This document shows positions 1 through 7,390 of a stretch of 64,000 nt of DNA, one piece after another (positions within the stretch are counted from its first letter, which is position 1; every line of letters starts with the position of its first letter). A program made the translations under genes and the position numbers. The notes beneath the pieces were generated by a model, which was not told the origin of the DNA, ran no database searches, and saw only the letters and a program-made list of their open reading frames with translations. The DNA comes from an uncultured Pelagibacteraceae bacterium (GTDB taxonomy: Bacteria > Pseudomonadota > Alphaproteobacteria > Pelagibacterales > Pelagibacteraceae), in contig CACCPE010000002.1 of the NCBI GenBank assembly GCA_902547825.1, positions 38,159 to 102,158 of the forward strand. The letters run 5' to 3'.

Positions 1-992
1 GATTTTACTTTATGCTCTGAAATTACTCTCCAAAAAACTCCTGCATCAGGAGTCCCTACTGGTTTTCCCTCAAACAAAACTGTCGTACAACCGTAAAATA
101 ATGGACCGTATACTATATAAGAGTGACCAACTATCCAGCCAATATCACTAGCAGACCACCACACGTCCTCAGGGTTGATATTATAAATGTTTTTCATAGT
201 CCACTTTAATGCAACTATATGTCCACCTATATCACGAACTATTCCTTTTGGAAGACCTGTAGTTCCTGATGTATAAAGAATATAGGCATAATCATTTGCA
301 TTCATTTTTTCACACTCCGCAGGTTTTGCATCTTTGTGAGCATCGTCCCAGGTAATATCAATCGCAGGATTTAATTCTGCTTTATCCTTTTCTCTTTGAA
401 AAATTACACATTTTTTAATTTTATGATTTGCTAATTCCAATGCTTTATTAACTAAAGGTTTGTAATGAACAGTTCGTCCAGGTTCATAGCCGCAAGAGGC
501 GGTAACAAGTATTTTAGCTTTAGAATCATCAATTCTGCTTGCTAATTCGTTTGCAGCAAAGCCCCCAAATACAACTGAGTGGACCGCACCAATTCTCCCA
601 CATGCAAGCATAGCTACTACGGCCTCTGGTATCATAGGCATGTAGATTATAACTCTGTCTCCTTTGCTTACGCCTTGTTTTTTTAAAGCTCCAGCAAATA
701 AAGAAACTTTTTCTTTTAGCTTATCATAAGTTATCTTTTCTTTTGAACCAGTAATGGGACTATCATAAATAATTGCAAGCTTTTCACCTCTACCTTGATC
801 AATATGAACATCTAAAGCGTTGTAGCAGGTATTTGTTACCCCATCTTCAAACCATTTATAAAAGGGAGGGTTATCAGAATTTAAAATCTTTGTTGGTTTT
901 TGATACCAAAATATATCATTTGAAATTTCTTTCCAAAAATCCTCTCTATTTTTTATAGATTTTTGATAAATCTCGTTATATTTTTGTGTCAA
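1..992 (-). CDS. prpE: Propionyl-CoA synthetase-like acyl-CoA synthetase (5' part, runs off the window)
   Basis: N-terminal ~330 residues of an AMP-forming acyl-CoA synthetase; the gene continues beyond base 1. Reading the minus strand gives a PrpE-like start (YNEIYQKSIKNREDFW, then PPFYKWFEDG and TNTCYNALD), the motif SVVFGGFAANELASR, and the P-loop-like AMP-binding motif YTSGTTGLPKG. These are typical of propionyl-CoA synthetase, which activates propionate (or similar short acids) with ATP and CoA; acetyl-CoA synthetase is the close alternative. No ATG fits the N-terminus: the in-frame ATG-like site upstream is out of frame and stops at once. The best start is TTG at 992-990, preceded by a G-rich ribosome-binding sequence (CTGGGGG). 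Divergent from the proteorhodopsin gene. Family is clear; exact substrate is inferred. Confidence 0.85.
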   Translation of the reverse strand, partial: MTQKYNEIYQKSIKNREDFWKEISNDIFWYQKPTKILNSDNPPFYKWFEDGVTNTCYNALDVHIDQGRGEKLAIIYDSPITGSKEKITYDKLKEKVSLFAGALKKQGVSKGDRVIIYMPMIPEAVVAMLACGRIGAVHSVVFGGFAANELASRIDDSKAKILVTASCGYEPGRTVHYKPLVNKALELANHKIKKCVIFQREKDKAELNPAIDITWDDAHKDAKPAECEKMNANDYAYILYTSGTTGLPKGIVRDIGGHIVALKWTMKNIYNINPEDVWWSASDIGWIVGHSYIVYGPLFYGCTTVLFEGKPVGTPDAGVFWRVISEHKVK

Positions 993-1125
993 TTTAAACC
1001 CCCAGGATTCTTTAGTTTTAACGATTATTTCATAAATATCCCCAAAAAAAAATAAAAAAACCAATAAATATGCGGTTTTTTAATGAAAAAAACACTTCAC
1101 TGTAACTTTTTTTTTTACTATGGTT

Positions 1126-1171
1126 CCGAGCATATTATTCGGTGGTGAGCTTTTTTATCACTCGTCCGAGT
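1126..1171 (+). promoter_or_regulatory. Structured leader upstream of proteorhodopsin (candidate)
   Basis: This patch is much more G/C-rich than the surrounding spacer (993-1219). It contains alternative small stems. CCGA 1126-1129 pairs with TCGG 1139-1142. GTGA 1145-1148 pairs with TCAC 1158-1161 around a T-rich loop. ACTC 1160-1163 pairs with GAGT 1168-1171. The last two share bases and exclude each other. CCGAG occurs twice (1126-1130, 1166-1170), so CTCG at 1161-1164 could pair with either copy. A possible -10 (TACTAT, 1116-1121) would place the transcript start just ahead of it. It matches no RNA family I know. Structure and function are inferred. Confidence 0.35.
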
Positions 1172-1187
1172 AGTTTATATATAAACT
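1172..1187. promoter_or_regulatory. 16-bp perfect palindrome upstream of proteorhodopsin (possible operator)
   Basis: AGTTTATATATAAACT is a perfect inverted repeat with no spacer, 32 bp before the proteorhodopsin ATG. The repeated motif ACTAAAC follows, and then the strong ribosome-binding site GAGGGAGG (1207-1214). It could be a dimeric regulator site, or its TATATA/TATAAA core could itself be a -10 element. Palindromic A/T words arise easily in this AT-rich DNA, so the regulatory reading is an inference. Confidence 0.35.
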
Positions 1188-1219
1188 AAACGAAAACTAA
1201 ACAAACGAGGGAGGTTTTC

Positions 1220-1990
1220 ATGAGAAAATTAGGTCTTCTTGCTTTAGCAGCTATTGCCTTTTTAGGTATAACTAGCTCGGCTAACGCAGCGACTGCCATG
1301 CTACAAACAAATGATTTCGTAGGAATATCATTTTGGCTTGTATCAATGGGAATGATAGCGACAACTGTATTTTTCTTTGCAGAAAGAGGAACTGTTGCAG
1401 CATCATGGAGAACATCTTTAACTGTAGCTGGACTTGTAACAGGTGTTGCATTTCTTCACTACATATATATGAGAGAAGTTTGGGTGAGTACAGGTGACTC
1501 TCCAACGGTATATAGATATATCGATTGGTTAATCACAGTGCCACTTCAAATGATCGAATTCTATCTAATCTTGGCAGCTGTAAGGAAGGTGCCAACTTCT
1601 ATATTCTGGAAGCTATTAATTGGTTCATTAGTAATGTTAATCGGTGGATACTTAGGTGAAGCTGGTTATATTCAACCATTTGTAGGTTTCGTGATTGGAA
1701 TGGCTGGATGGATTTACATCTTGTTTGAAATATTCTCAGGTGAGGCTGGAACAATGGCAGCTAAAGCTGGTAACAAGGCTATGGCGACTGCTTTCAGCGC
1801 TATGAGAATAATTGTAACTATTGGTTGGGCGATTTATCCTTTAGGATATATTTTCGGTTACCTAACTGGTGGTGTTGATGCAAATGCTTTAAACGTTATT
1901 TATAACTTAGCTGACTTTGTTAACAAGATCGCTTTTGGTCTAGTTATCTGGGCAGCAGCAATGCAAAACACAAGATTATCATCTAGATAA
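1220..1990 (+). CDS. Proteorhodopsin, light-driven proton pump, blue-absorbing type
   Basis: Seven-helix retinal protein of 256 aa with a cleavable signal peptide (about residues 1-23, ending SSANA). Helix C reads RYIDWLITVPLQMIEFYLI. It carries the proton acceptor Asp102, Thr106, the spectral-tuning residue Gln110 and the carboxylate donor Glu113, i.e. the D-T-E pattern of outward proton pumps. By family knowledge, Gln at the tuning position marks blue-absorbing forms (Leu marks green ones). His80, which pairs with the acceptor, and the retinal Schiff-base Lys236 (LADFVNKIAFG) are present. It sits in the inner membrane and makes proton-motive force from light. It starts at ATG 1220 behind a strong ribosome-binding site and ends 23 bp before a terminator, so it is probably largely monocistronic. 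No retinal-synthesis gene (crt, blh) lies nearby. Confidence 0.98.
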   Translation: MRKLGLLALAAIAFLGITSSANAATAMLQTNDFVGISFWLVSMGMIATTVFFFAERGTVAASWRTSLTVAGLVTGVAFLHYIYMREVWVSTGDSPTVYRYIDWLITVPLQMIEFYLILAAVRKVPTSIFWKLLIGSLVMLIGGYLGEAGYIQPFVGFVIGMAGWIYILFEIFSGEAGTMAAKAGNKAMATAFSAMRIIVTIGWAIYPLGYIFGYLTGGVDANALNVIYNLADFVNKIAFGLVIWAAAMQNTRLSSR

Positions 1991-2013
1991 TAGGTAAAAC
2001 TTAATTAAAAAAA

Positions 2014-2047
2014 GGGCGAGTACATTATGTGTACTTGCCCTTTTTTA
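2014..2047 (+). terminator. Rho-independent terminator of proteorhodopsin
   Basis: GGGCGAGTACA (2014-2024) pairs with TGTACTTGCCC (2030-2040) through 11 base pairs including one G-U, with a 5-base loop and a run of six T directly after. It is the strongest intrinsic terminator in the window. The downstream genes must be expressed by read-through or from a separate promoter. Confidence 0.9.
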
Positions 2048-2069
2048 TTAGATCCTTATATTAATATCT

Positions 2070-2204
2070 ATGGAACTTTCAAAGCCGTATAAAGGTAAAG
2101 GAAAGCGTAAACTAAAAAAACTGCCTTTCACAGTTAAAGGTTATATTTTATATTATGCTTTTTTCTGGGTAGTAATTATTTCGATCTATTTTGCTTACTA
2201 CTAA
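2070..2204 (+). CDS. 44-aa lysine-rich single-pass membrane protein (unrecognised)
   Basis: A short open frame of 44 codons (ATG 2070, TAA 2202-2204) fills the gap between the proteorhodopsin terminator and the ferredoxin, ending 3 bp before the ferredoxin ATG. The first ~23 residues are strongly basic (MELSKPYKGKGKRKLKKLPF, then TVKG). The rest is one hydrophobic aromatic segment (YILYYAFFWVVIISIYFAYY), so a cytoplasmic-in, single transmembrane topology is expected. It has no clear ribosome-binding site and starts only 22 bp after the terminator. I do not recognise the family. Its position and its good fit between neighbours support a real gene, possibly a membrane partner of the ferredoxin/reductase pair; that role is inference. 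Confidence 0.6.
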   Translation: MELSKPYKGKGKRKLKKLPFTVKGYILYYAFFWVVIISIYFAYY

Positions 2205-2207
2205 TTT

Positions 2208-2528
2208 ATGCCAAAAATTACTTACAAAGACTCCAGCGGAGGATCAAAAACTATTGACGTAGAAAATGGTTTAACAGTAATGGAGGGAGCTATACAAAAC
2301 GAAATACCAGGTATAGATGCTGACTGCGGTGGTTCCATGGCTTGTGCAACTTGCCATGTTTATGTCGAAGAAGAATGGTTTAATAAATTACCGAAGGCAG
2401 AGGATGCAGAAGTCGATATGATAGATATGGCTTTTGAACCAAAAAAAAATAGTAGATTAAGCTGTCAAATCATAGTTGGCGACGAGTTGGAAGGTTTAGT
2501 AGTAACAACGCCAGAAAAACAAACTTGA
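2208..2528 (+). CDS. [2Fe-2S] ferredoxin, adrenodoxin/ISC type
   Basis: A 106-aa plant/vertebrate-type ferredoxin fold. The cluster ligands are visible as Cys40, Cys46, Cys49 (DCGGSMACATC) and Cys86 (RLSCQI), with the adrenodoxin-family motif and an acidic helix (KAEDAEVDMIDMA) that normally docks the reductase. It is a soluble one-electron carrier. Its TGA overlaps the ATG of the next gene, a ferredoxin-NADP reductase, so the two are translationally coupled and probably form one electron-transfer chain with NADPH. The final acceptor is not evident from the window. Confidence 0.93.
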   Translation: MPKITYKDSSGGSKTIDVENGLTVMEGAIQNEIPGIDADCGGSMACATCHVYVEEEWFNKLPKAEDAEVDMIDMAFEPKKNSRLSCQIIVGDELEGLVVTTPEKQT

Positions 2529-3541
2529 TGAAAAAAACTGACGTTATAATTATCGGAGCTGGGCCAGTAGGTCTTTTTGCAATTCATCAATTAGGCATTA
2601 AAGGTCTGGATGCAATAGTAATTGATAATCTCGATAAAGTTGGAGGTCAATGTATAGAGTTATATCCAGATAAACCTATATATGACATTCCAGCTGTACC
2701 AGAATGTACAGGTGAAGAATTAACTAAAAAATTGTTAGAGCAAATTAAACCTTTTAAAACAAAATTTTTTTTAAATGAGAGAGTTGACGAGGTAAAAAAG
2801 GATAATGAAAACTGGATAGTAAATACGAATAACAATAATCAATTTTCAGCTCCAAATATTATTATAGCTGGAGGAGTAGGATCTTTTGAGCCAAGAAAGC
2901 TATCTTTAAAAGACGCAGAGAAATTTGAGGAGACATCATTGTTCTATGCAGTGAGGAATAAAGAAAAATTTAAAAATAAGAACATATCAATATTTGGAGG
3001 TGGAGACTCAGCTTTGGATTGGGCTTTAGAATTATCAAAATTTTCAAAAATAAATTTAATTCATAGAAGAGAAGAATTTAGAGGCGCACCTCACACTTTA
3101 TCAGAAATAAAAAAGTTAGAAAAAGAGGGTAAAATTTCTATTAAAACACCCTGCCAGCTAAGCTCGATTGAAGGAGATAAAAATATAACCTCAATTACAA
3201 TTAAGTTTGATAACGGTAAAACAGAAAAGATTGAAACAGATTATATACTTAGTTTCTTTGGCCTTATAATGAAGCTTGGACCGATAGCTGAATGGGGTTT
3301 AAATATGAGCAAAAAAACTATCGATGTGAATCCAGAAAATTTTGAAACAAATAAAAAAGGTATTTTCGCTGCTGGAGATATATGTACTTACCCAGGAAAA
3401 TTGAAATTAATTCTGTCTGGTTTTCATGAGGTTGCTCTTGCTTCAGTTGAATGTTTTAAGCGGGCAAGACCTAATGAAAAATACAGGTTTGAATTCACAA
3501 CTTCTTCAAAAACCATACAAGGAAGATTAGGAAAAAAGTGA
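2528..3541 (+). CDS. Ferredoxin-NADP reductase, thioredoxin-reductase-like (FNR2/YumC type)
   Basis: Flavoprotein of 337 aa that transfers electrons between NADPH and ferredoxin. The FAD site GAGPVG lies near the N-terminus, the NADPH site GGGDSALDWA is central, and the C-terminal FAD motif is AAGDICTYPGK. It lacks the CxxC redox pair of true thioredoxin reductase and has GGQCIELYPDKPIYDIP, as expected for FNR2-type enzymes often labelled trxB. I chose ATG 2528, which shares its A with the ferredoxin TGA; an in-frame TTG sits one codon earlier. Its TGA in turn overlaps the GTG of the GST gene, so ferredoxin, reductase and GST form a tight operon. Confidence 0.9.
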   Translation: MKKTDVIIIGAGPVGLFAIHQLGIKGLDAIVIDNLDKVGGQCIELYPDKPIYDIPAVPECTGEELTKKLLEQIKPFKTKFFLNERVDEVKKDNENWIVNTNNNNQFSAPNIIIAGGVGSFEPRKLSLKDAEKFEETSLFYAVRNKEKFKNKNISIFGGGDSALDWALELSKFSKINLIHRREEFRGAPHTLSEIKKLEKEGKISIKTPCQLSSIEGDKNITSITIKFDNGKTEKIETDYILSFFGLIMKLGPIAEWGLNMSKKTIDVNPENFETNKKGIFAAGDICTYPGKLKLILSGFHEVALASVECFKRARPNEKYRFEFTTSSKTIQGRLGKK

Positions 3542-4164
3542 TAGAATTACTTACCGCAAATACACCTAATGGTAAGAAAATATCTATTATGCTTGAAGAA
3601 ATAAATTACGATTATAAAGTTACAAAAATCAACATCAATAAAGATGAGCAATTTAAACCAGAATTTATTAAATTAAGTCCTTTCAGAAAAATTCCCGTCA
3701 TCATTGACTACGATAATAAACAAAGCCTTTTTGAGTCTGGAGCTATATTAATTTATTTAGGAGAAAAAAGTGGAAAATTTTATGATAAAGATAACAGAAC
3801 TATAATAAATCAATGGTTAATGGGTCAAATGGCCTATGTAGGCCCAATGCTTGGACAACATCATCAATTTCATCATTACAATCCTGGTAAAAGTAAATTT
3901 GGTGAGGAAAGGTATTTTAAAATTTCAGAAAAAATTTACAAAGAATTAGATGAAAGATTAAGTTCTTTTCCATATCTAGCTGGAAATGATTATACAATTG
4001 CAGATATAGCTACTTTTCCATGGATAGCTAGACACGAATGGCATGACATTGGTCTTAAGAGATTTATAAATTTATCTAGATGGTATAACCAAATTTCCTT
4101 AAGACCAGCAGTGAAAAGAGGCTATGATTTATTAAAAAAAGGTGAGTCGATACCAAATATTTAG
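3538..4164 (+). CDS. Glutathione S-transferase, Nu-class/YfcG-like
   Basis: A 208-aa protein with an N-terminal thioredoxin-fold domain (TANTPNGKKISIMLEE; SPFRKIPVI with the cis-Pro; LFESGAILIYL) and an all-helical C-terminal domain (LAGNDYTIADIATFPW). The Thr-x-Asn-Gly start pattern is that of YfcG/YghU-type (Nu-class) GSTs, which act as glutathione-dependent disulfide or peroxide reductases rather than detoxifying transferases. It starts at GTG 3538, overlapping the reductase stop codon (GTGA). A redox role coupled to the NADPH/ferredoxin genes is plausible but inferred. The 3' end overlaps dksA by 4 bp. Confidence 0.85.
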   Translation: MIELLTANTPNGKKISIMLEEINYDYKVTKININKDEQFKPEFIKLSPFRKIPVIIDYDNKQSLFESGAILIYLGEKSGKFYDKDNRTIINQWLMGQMAYVGPMLGQHHQFHHYNPGKSKFGEERYFKISEKIYKELDERLSSFPYLAGNDYTIADIATFPWIARHEWHDIGLKRFINLSRWYNQISLRPAVKRGYDLLKKGESIPNI

Positions 4165-4586
4165 TCATCAATAAATATTTTTTCGTCTCTTTCGTGTCTC
4201 TCTTGCGCTTCTATTGATAGTGTTGCAACTGGTCTAGCCATTAATCTTTTAAGTCCTATTGGCTCTCCAGTTTCTTCACAATAGCCATAAGTTCCATCTT
4301 TTATTCTCTGTAATGCAGAATTAATTTTAGAAATTAACTTTCTACTTCTATTAAGCGACTTCATTTCAACAGATTTATCAGTATAAGATGATGCTTGATC
4401 AACCATATCTGCTGAGGAGACATTGTCATCTGATGAATTCAAAATATTCCCTAAATTATTAACCTTAATAATTTCTTTTTTCCAATTTAAAAGTTCTTCA
4501 GTAAAAAATTTTTTGTGTTTTGCACACATATATTTTTCTTTTGAGTTTGGTGTGTATTTTTTTTTAACGGTCGTTTTTTTTGGCAT
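4161..4586 (-). CDS. dksA: RNA polymerase-binding transcription factor DksA (zinc-site degenerate)
   Basis: 141-aa DksA/TraR family protein that binds the RNA polymerase secondary channel and works with ppGpp. The coiled-coil tip aspartates (Asp60 and Asp63 in ADMVDQAS) are kept. The C-terminal finger keeps only one of the four zinc cysteines: Cys103 in YGYCEETGEPIG, while the other positions are Thr106, Ser124 and Ala127. Loss of some of these cysteines is known in alphaproteobacterial DksA proteins, so the fold probably no longer depends on zinc. The N-terminus is basic (KKTTVKKK). Divergent from the glycosyltransferase gene and tail-overlapping with the GST gene. Confidence 0.93.
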   Translation of the reverse strand: MPKKTTVKKKYTPNSKEKYMCAKHKKFFTEELLNWKKEIIKVNNLGNILNSSDDNVSSADMVDQASSYTDKSVEMKSLNRSRKLISKINSALQRIKDGTYGYCEETGEPIGLKRLMARPVATLSIEAQERHERDEKIFIDD

Positions 4587-4659
4587 TTTTTTAAGTTTGT
4601 GGAGTATATGATTGATTTTAGTTGTGTCAATAGCTTATAATTTAGAATATTTTCATAAT

Positions 4660-6033
4660 ATGATTAATAACAAAAATATATCAAAATTTTTTTTTCTATT
4701 TCTTTTTTCACATTTAGTGTTGTGGACATTAATTCCATTTTTATCAAACGTAAATCTTCCATTAGATACAATCGAGGCACTAGCGTGGGGGAGTAAATTG
4801 GATTGGGGTTTTCAAAAACACCCTCCTTTAAGTGCTGTTGCAGCGCAATTTTTTTATTTAATTTTTGGGTCAAATGATTTTGCTTATTATTTTTTAAGTC
4901 AACTTTTTGTAATTATTTCATTTATATTTGTTTTTAAATTTTCGCTTGAGATATTAAAAGATAAAACTCTTGCATTTCTATCACTGCTAGTTCTTGAGAG
5001 TATTTATTTTTATAATTTTACGTCTCCAGAATTTAACGTAAATGTTAGTCAACTTCCGTTTTGGGCTCTTACTGTTTTCTATTTTTGGAAAAGCGTAAAA
5101 GAAAATAAACTAATTAACTGGGTATTATTTGGAATTGTTTCTGCTCTTGGTTTTTTATCAAAATATTTGTTTATTTATATTTTATTTGCATTGTTTTTAT
5201 TTATTATTATTGATTTTAAAACAAACAAAAAATTTGTTATAAATTATTTTTTATCAATTGTTGTTTCATTGACAATCTTGGCTCCCCATTTTATTTGGTT
5301 GTATCAAAATGAATTTGTTACTATTCTTTATGCATTAGAAAGATCAAGCTTAATTGAAGTTGGATTTTTTAATCACTTAATAAATCCAGTAAAATTTTTG
5401 ATTAAACAATTTTTTATTCTCATTCCATTTTTTTTAATGTTTGTCTTAATATTGAAAAAATATCAATTCAAAATAAAGCTAAATAATGAAAATACTTTAT
5501 TTTTATTATCTATTTCTGTAGTTCCATTCGTACTAATGTTACTTACATCAATTATTACTGGAGCAAATATACGAACAATGTGGATGACGCCTTTTTATTT
5601 ATTTTTAGGGACTCTATTTTTTCATATCCTGAGAAAAAATATTGATTTAAAAAGAATAAAAAAATTTTATATTTTATTTTTCTTCTTTTTTTTTATATCA
5701 CCCTCTTTATATCTAGCAGTTTCAGTCCTTGATAAAACAAAAAGAACTGATTATCCAGGAAAAGAAATTTCTAGATTAGTACAAAATAAGTGGGATGATA
5801 ATTTTACAAATGATATTAAAATCGTTATTGGCGATGAGTGGTTTGCAGGAAATCTTTCCTATCACTTGAGTTCTAGACCTATATGGATGAGTGAGTTCAA
5901 AGATAAAAACATAAAGATTAAAGACGATCAAGGTGTAATTTATACTGGGAATCCCAAAATTTTAAAAAGAGTTTGCCCAGGTGTTTTCGGTACTATTAAA
6001 CCTGTAGGATACTGTATGATTGGCAGAAGATGA
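4660..6033 (+). CDS. PMT/ArnT-like integral membrane glycosyltransferase
   Basis: About 457 aa with some ten hydrophobic segments. The family loop LPLDTIEALAWGSKLDWGFQKHPPL follows the first membrane helix. It carries the acidic residues used by dolichyl/undecaprenyl-phosphate sugar transferases (PMT_2/ArnT-like, GT83-type). It probably moves a sugar from a polyprenyl phosphate carrier to an envelope glycolipid on the periplasmic face. The long frame begins at TTG 4612, but ATG 4660 gives a normal short cytoplasmic start (MINNKNISKF) before the first helix, so I chose it. The stop overlaps the start of the next gene, a GT2 enzyme, suggesting the pair makes and uses the same lipid-linked sugar. 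The sugar is unknown. Confidence 0.8.
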   Translation: MINNKNISKFFFLFLFSHLVLWTLIPFLSNVNLPLDTIEALAWGSKLDWGFQKHPPLSAVAAQFFYLIFGSNDFAYYFLSQLFVIISFIFVFKFSLEILKDKTLAFLSLLVLESIYFYNFTSPEFNVNVSQLPFWALTVFYFWKSVKENKLINWVLFGIVSALGFLSKYLFIYILFALFLFIIIDFKTNKKFVINYFLSIVVSLTILAPHFIWLYQNEFVTILYALERSSLIEVGFFNHLINPVKFLIKQFFILIPFFLMFVLILKKYQFKIKLNNENTLFLLSISVVPFVLMLLTSIITGANIRTMWMTPFYLFLGTLFFHILRKNIDLKRIKKFYILFFFFFFISPSLYLAVSVLDKTKRTDYPGKEISRLVQNKWDDNFTNDIKIVIGDEWFAGNLSYHLSSRPIWMSEFKDKNIKIKDDQGVIYTGNPKILKRVCPGVFGTIKPVGYCMIGRR

Positions 6034-6902
6034 AAAAAATTATAATTTTAATACCAGTATTTAATGATTGGAAGTCTCTAAAAAAACTTTTAGTTGAAAT
6101 TGATAATAGTTTACAAAATATAAAAGATTTTTCATTTGATTGTCTAGTCATAAATGATGCCTCAAGTATCTCTCAACCAAATATAATAAAACCTAGTAAT
6201 TTTGACACGATTAAGATAGCAAATATGAAAGAAAATAAAGGTCACGCAAGATGTATTGCATTTGGTCTAAGGTATATTTGTAAAAATGAAAATTTTGACT
6301 ATGTAATCCTAATGGATGGAGATGGAGAAGATCGCCCGATCGAAATAAAAAGTTTAGTCGACAAAATAAAAAAATTTCCTAAAAATTCCGTGGTGGCAAA
6401 AAGAGTGAAAAGATCAGAAGGAATTTTTTTTCAATCTCTTTATCAAATTCACAAAATTTTAACTCTAATCTTTACAGGAGAAAATGTAAATTTTGGAAAC
6501 TATAGTTGCATAATCAAAAAAGAGGCTGCAATACTTTCTAACAAGGCAAGTTTATGGAGTAGTTACTCTGGAACAGTAAAAAAATATCTTAAAAGTCTTT
6601 ACGAAATTGACTCTATAAGAGGGGAGCGTTATTTTGGTCCATCCAAAATGTCTCTTTTTAATTTGATAATTCACTCTTTTTCAATAATCGCTGTTTTTAA
6701 AAAACAAGTTTTTATTAGGTCTGTAATTTTTATAATAATTTTGTCTTTCCTTAACACTCATGCTGATATACCTTTATTAATTTTTACGATATTTATTACA
6801 TCATTTAATATAATAATCTTTCTAATTTCCTTAAGGGAAAAAGAAAATGAATTAAGAGATAGCCAAAATAACTTGAGCGAAATAGTAGAAATAGCTCGTT
6901 AA
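6030..6902 (+). CDS. GT2-family glycosyltransferase, polyprenyl-phosphate sugar synthase-like
   Basis: 290-aa GT-A fold enzyme. It begins with IIILIPVFNDW, then shows the nucleotide-binding VINDASS, HARCIAFGLR, and the acidic metal motif LMDGDGEDRP. Two hydrophobic segments lie near the C-terminus (about residues 225-265). This layout is that of dolichol/undecaprenyl-phosphate mannose or glucose synthases, which load a sugar onto a lipid carrier at the inner membrane. It overlaps the upstream PMT-like transferase by 4 bp and probably supplies its donor. Exact sugar not determinable. A 127-bp spacer without recognisable features follows. Confidence 0.82.
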   Translation: MKKIIILIPVFNDWKSLKKLLVEIDNSLQNIKDFSFDCLVINDASSISQPNIIKPSNFDTIKIANMKENKGHARCIAFGLRYICKNENFDYVILMDGDGEDRPIEIKSLVDKIKKFPKNSVVAKRVKRSEGIFFQSLYQIHKILTLIFTGENVNFGNYSCIIKKEAAILSNKASLWSSYSGTVKKYLKSLYEIDSIRGERYFGPSKMSLFNLIIHSFSIIAVFKKQVFIRSVIFIIILSFLNTHADIPLLIFTIFITSFNIIIFLISLREKENELRDSQNNLSEIVEIAR

Positions 6903-7029
6903 AAAGTTGTAATTTGAGTCTGTAATAGAATCAAAAAAGAATCAAAAGGTGAACATTACTAAGTCTTTTTTTGACTATTGTGGATATTTTAAATCGCAGG
7001 TAGTCTCTAGGTATATTAAAGGTTGAATT

Positions 7030-7389
7030 ATGAAAAAACTGTTATGTCATTGTAAGTCAATAGAGGCCGAAATTTATATAGATCAATTAGACAAAATATT
7101 GCGGTGCAACTGTTCAATATGCAAAAGAAAAGGATTTATAATGGCAATGGTTAAAAATGAAGATTTTAAAATAGTTAGAGGCAGAGACAAGTTAAAGCTT
7201 TATCAATTTCACTCCAAAATTGCTAAACATTTTTTTTGTGCAATTTGCGGTATTTATACTCATCATAATCCTAGATCAAATCCACTAATGACTGGTTTTA
7301 ATGTGGGTTGCGTTGATGAAATAGACTCATTTAAATTTGATGACGTTCCAGTTAATGATGGAAATAATCATCCATTAGACAAAAAGTAA
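7030..7389 (+). CDS. GFA/CENP-V-like zinc-binding protein
   Basis: 119-aa protein with the cysteine set of the GFA (glutathione-dependent formaldehyde-activating) family: Cys6, Cys8, Cys26, Cys28, Cys31, Cys70 and Cys73. These normally bind two zinc ions in a beta-tent fold (CHC, CNCSIC, CAICG). Family members include S-(hydroxymethyl)glutathione synthase, but most are uncharacterised, so a formaldehyde role is not established. A short AAAGG ribosome-binding site precedes the ATG. The kinase gene follows after 1 bp, suggesting co-transcription. Confidence 0.85.
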   Translation: MKKLLCHCKSIEAEIYIDQLDKILRCNCSICKRKGFIMAMVKNEDFKIVRGRDKLKLYQFHSKIAKHFFCAICGIYTHHNPRSNPLMTGFNVGCVDEIDSFKFDDVPVNDGNNHPLDKK

Positions 7390-7390
7390 A

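Noticed and set aside
1055..1081. AAAAAACC ... GGTTTTTT stem as a terminator in the prpE-proteorhodopsin spacer
   Set aside because: Only two G-C pairs and an 11-base loop; no gene ends on either strand here.
2525..3541. Thioredoxin reductase label for the flavoprotein
   Set aside because: It lacks the CxxC redox pair and is directly fused in operon with a ferredoxin, so FNR2-type is the better call.
6903..7029. 127-bp spacer as a possible small RNA or terminator
   Set aside because: Only a 4-5 bp stem around a T run (AGTC/GACT) is visible; nothing supports a gene or a strong terminator.
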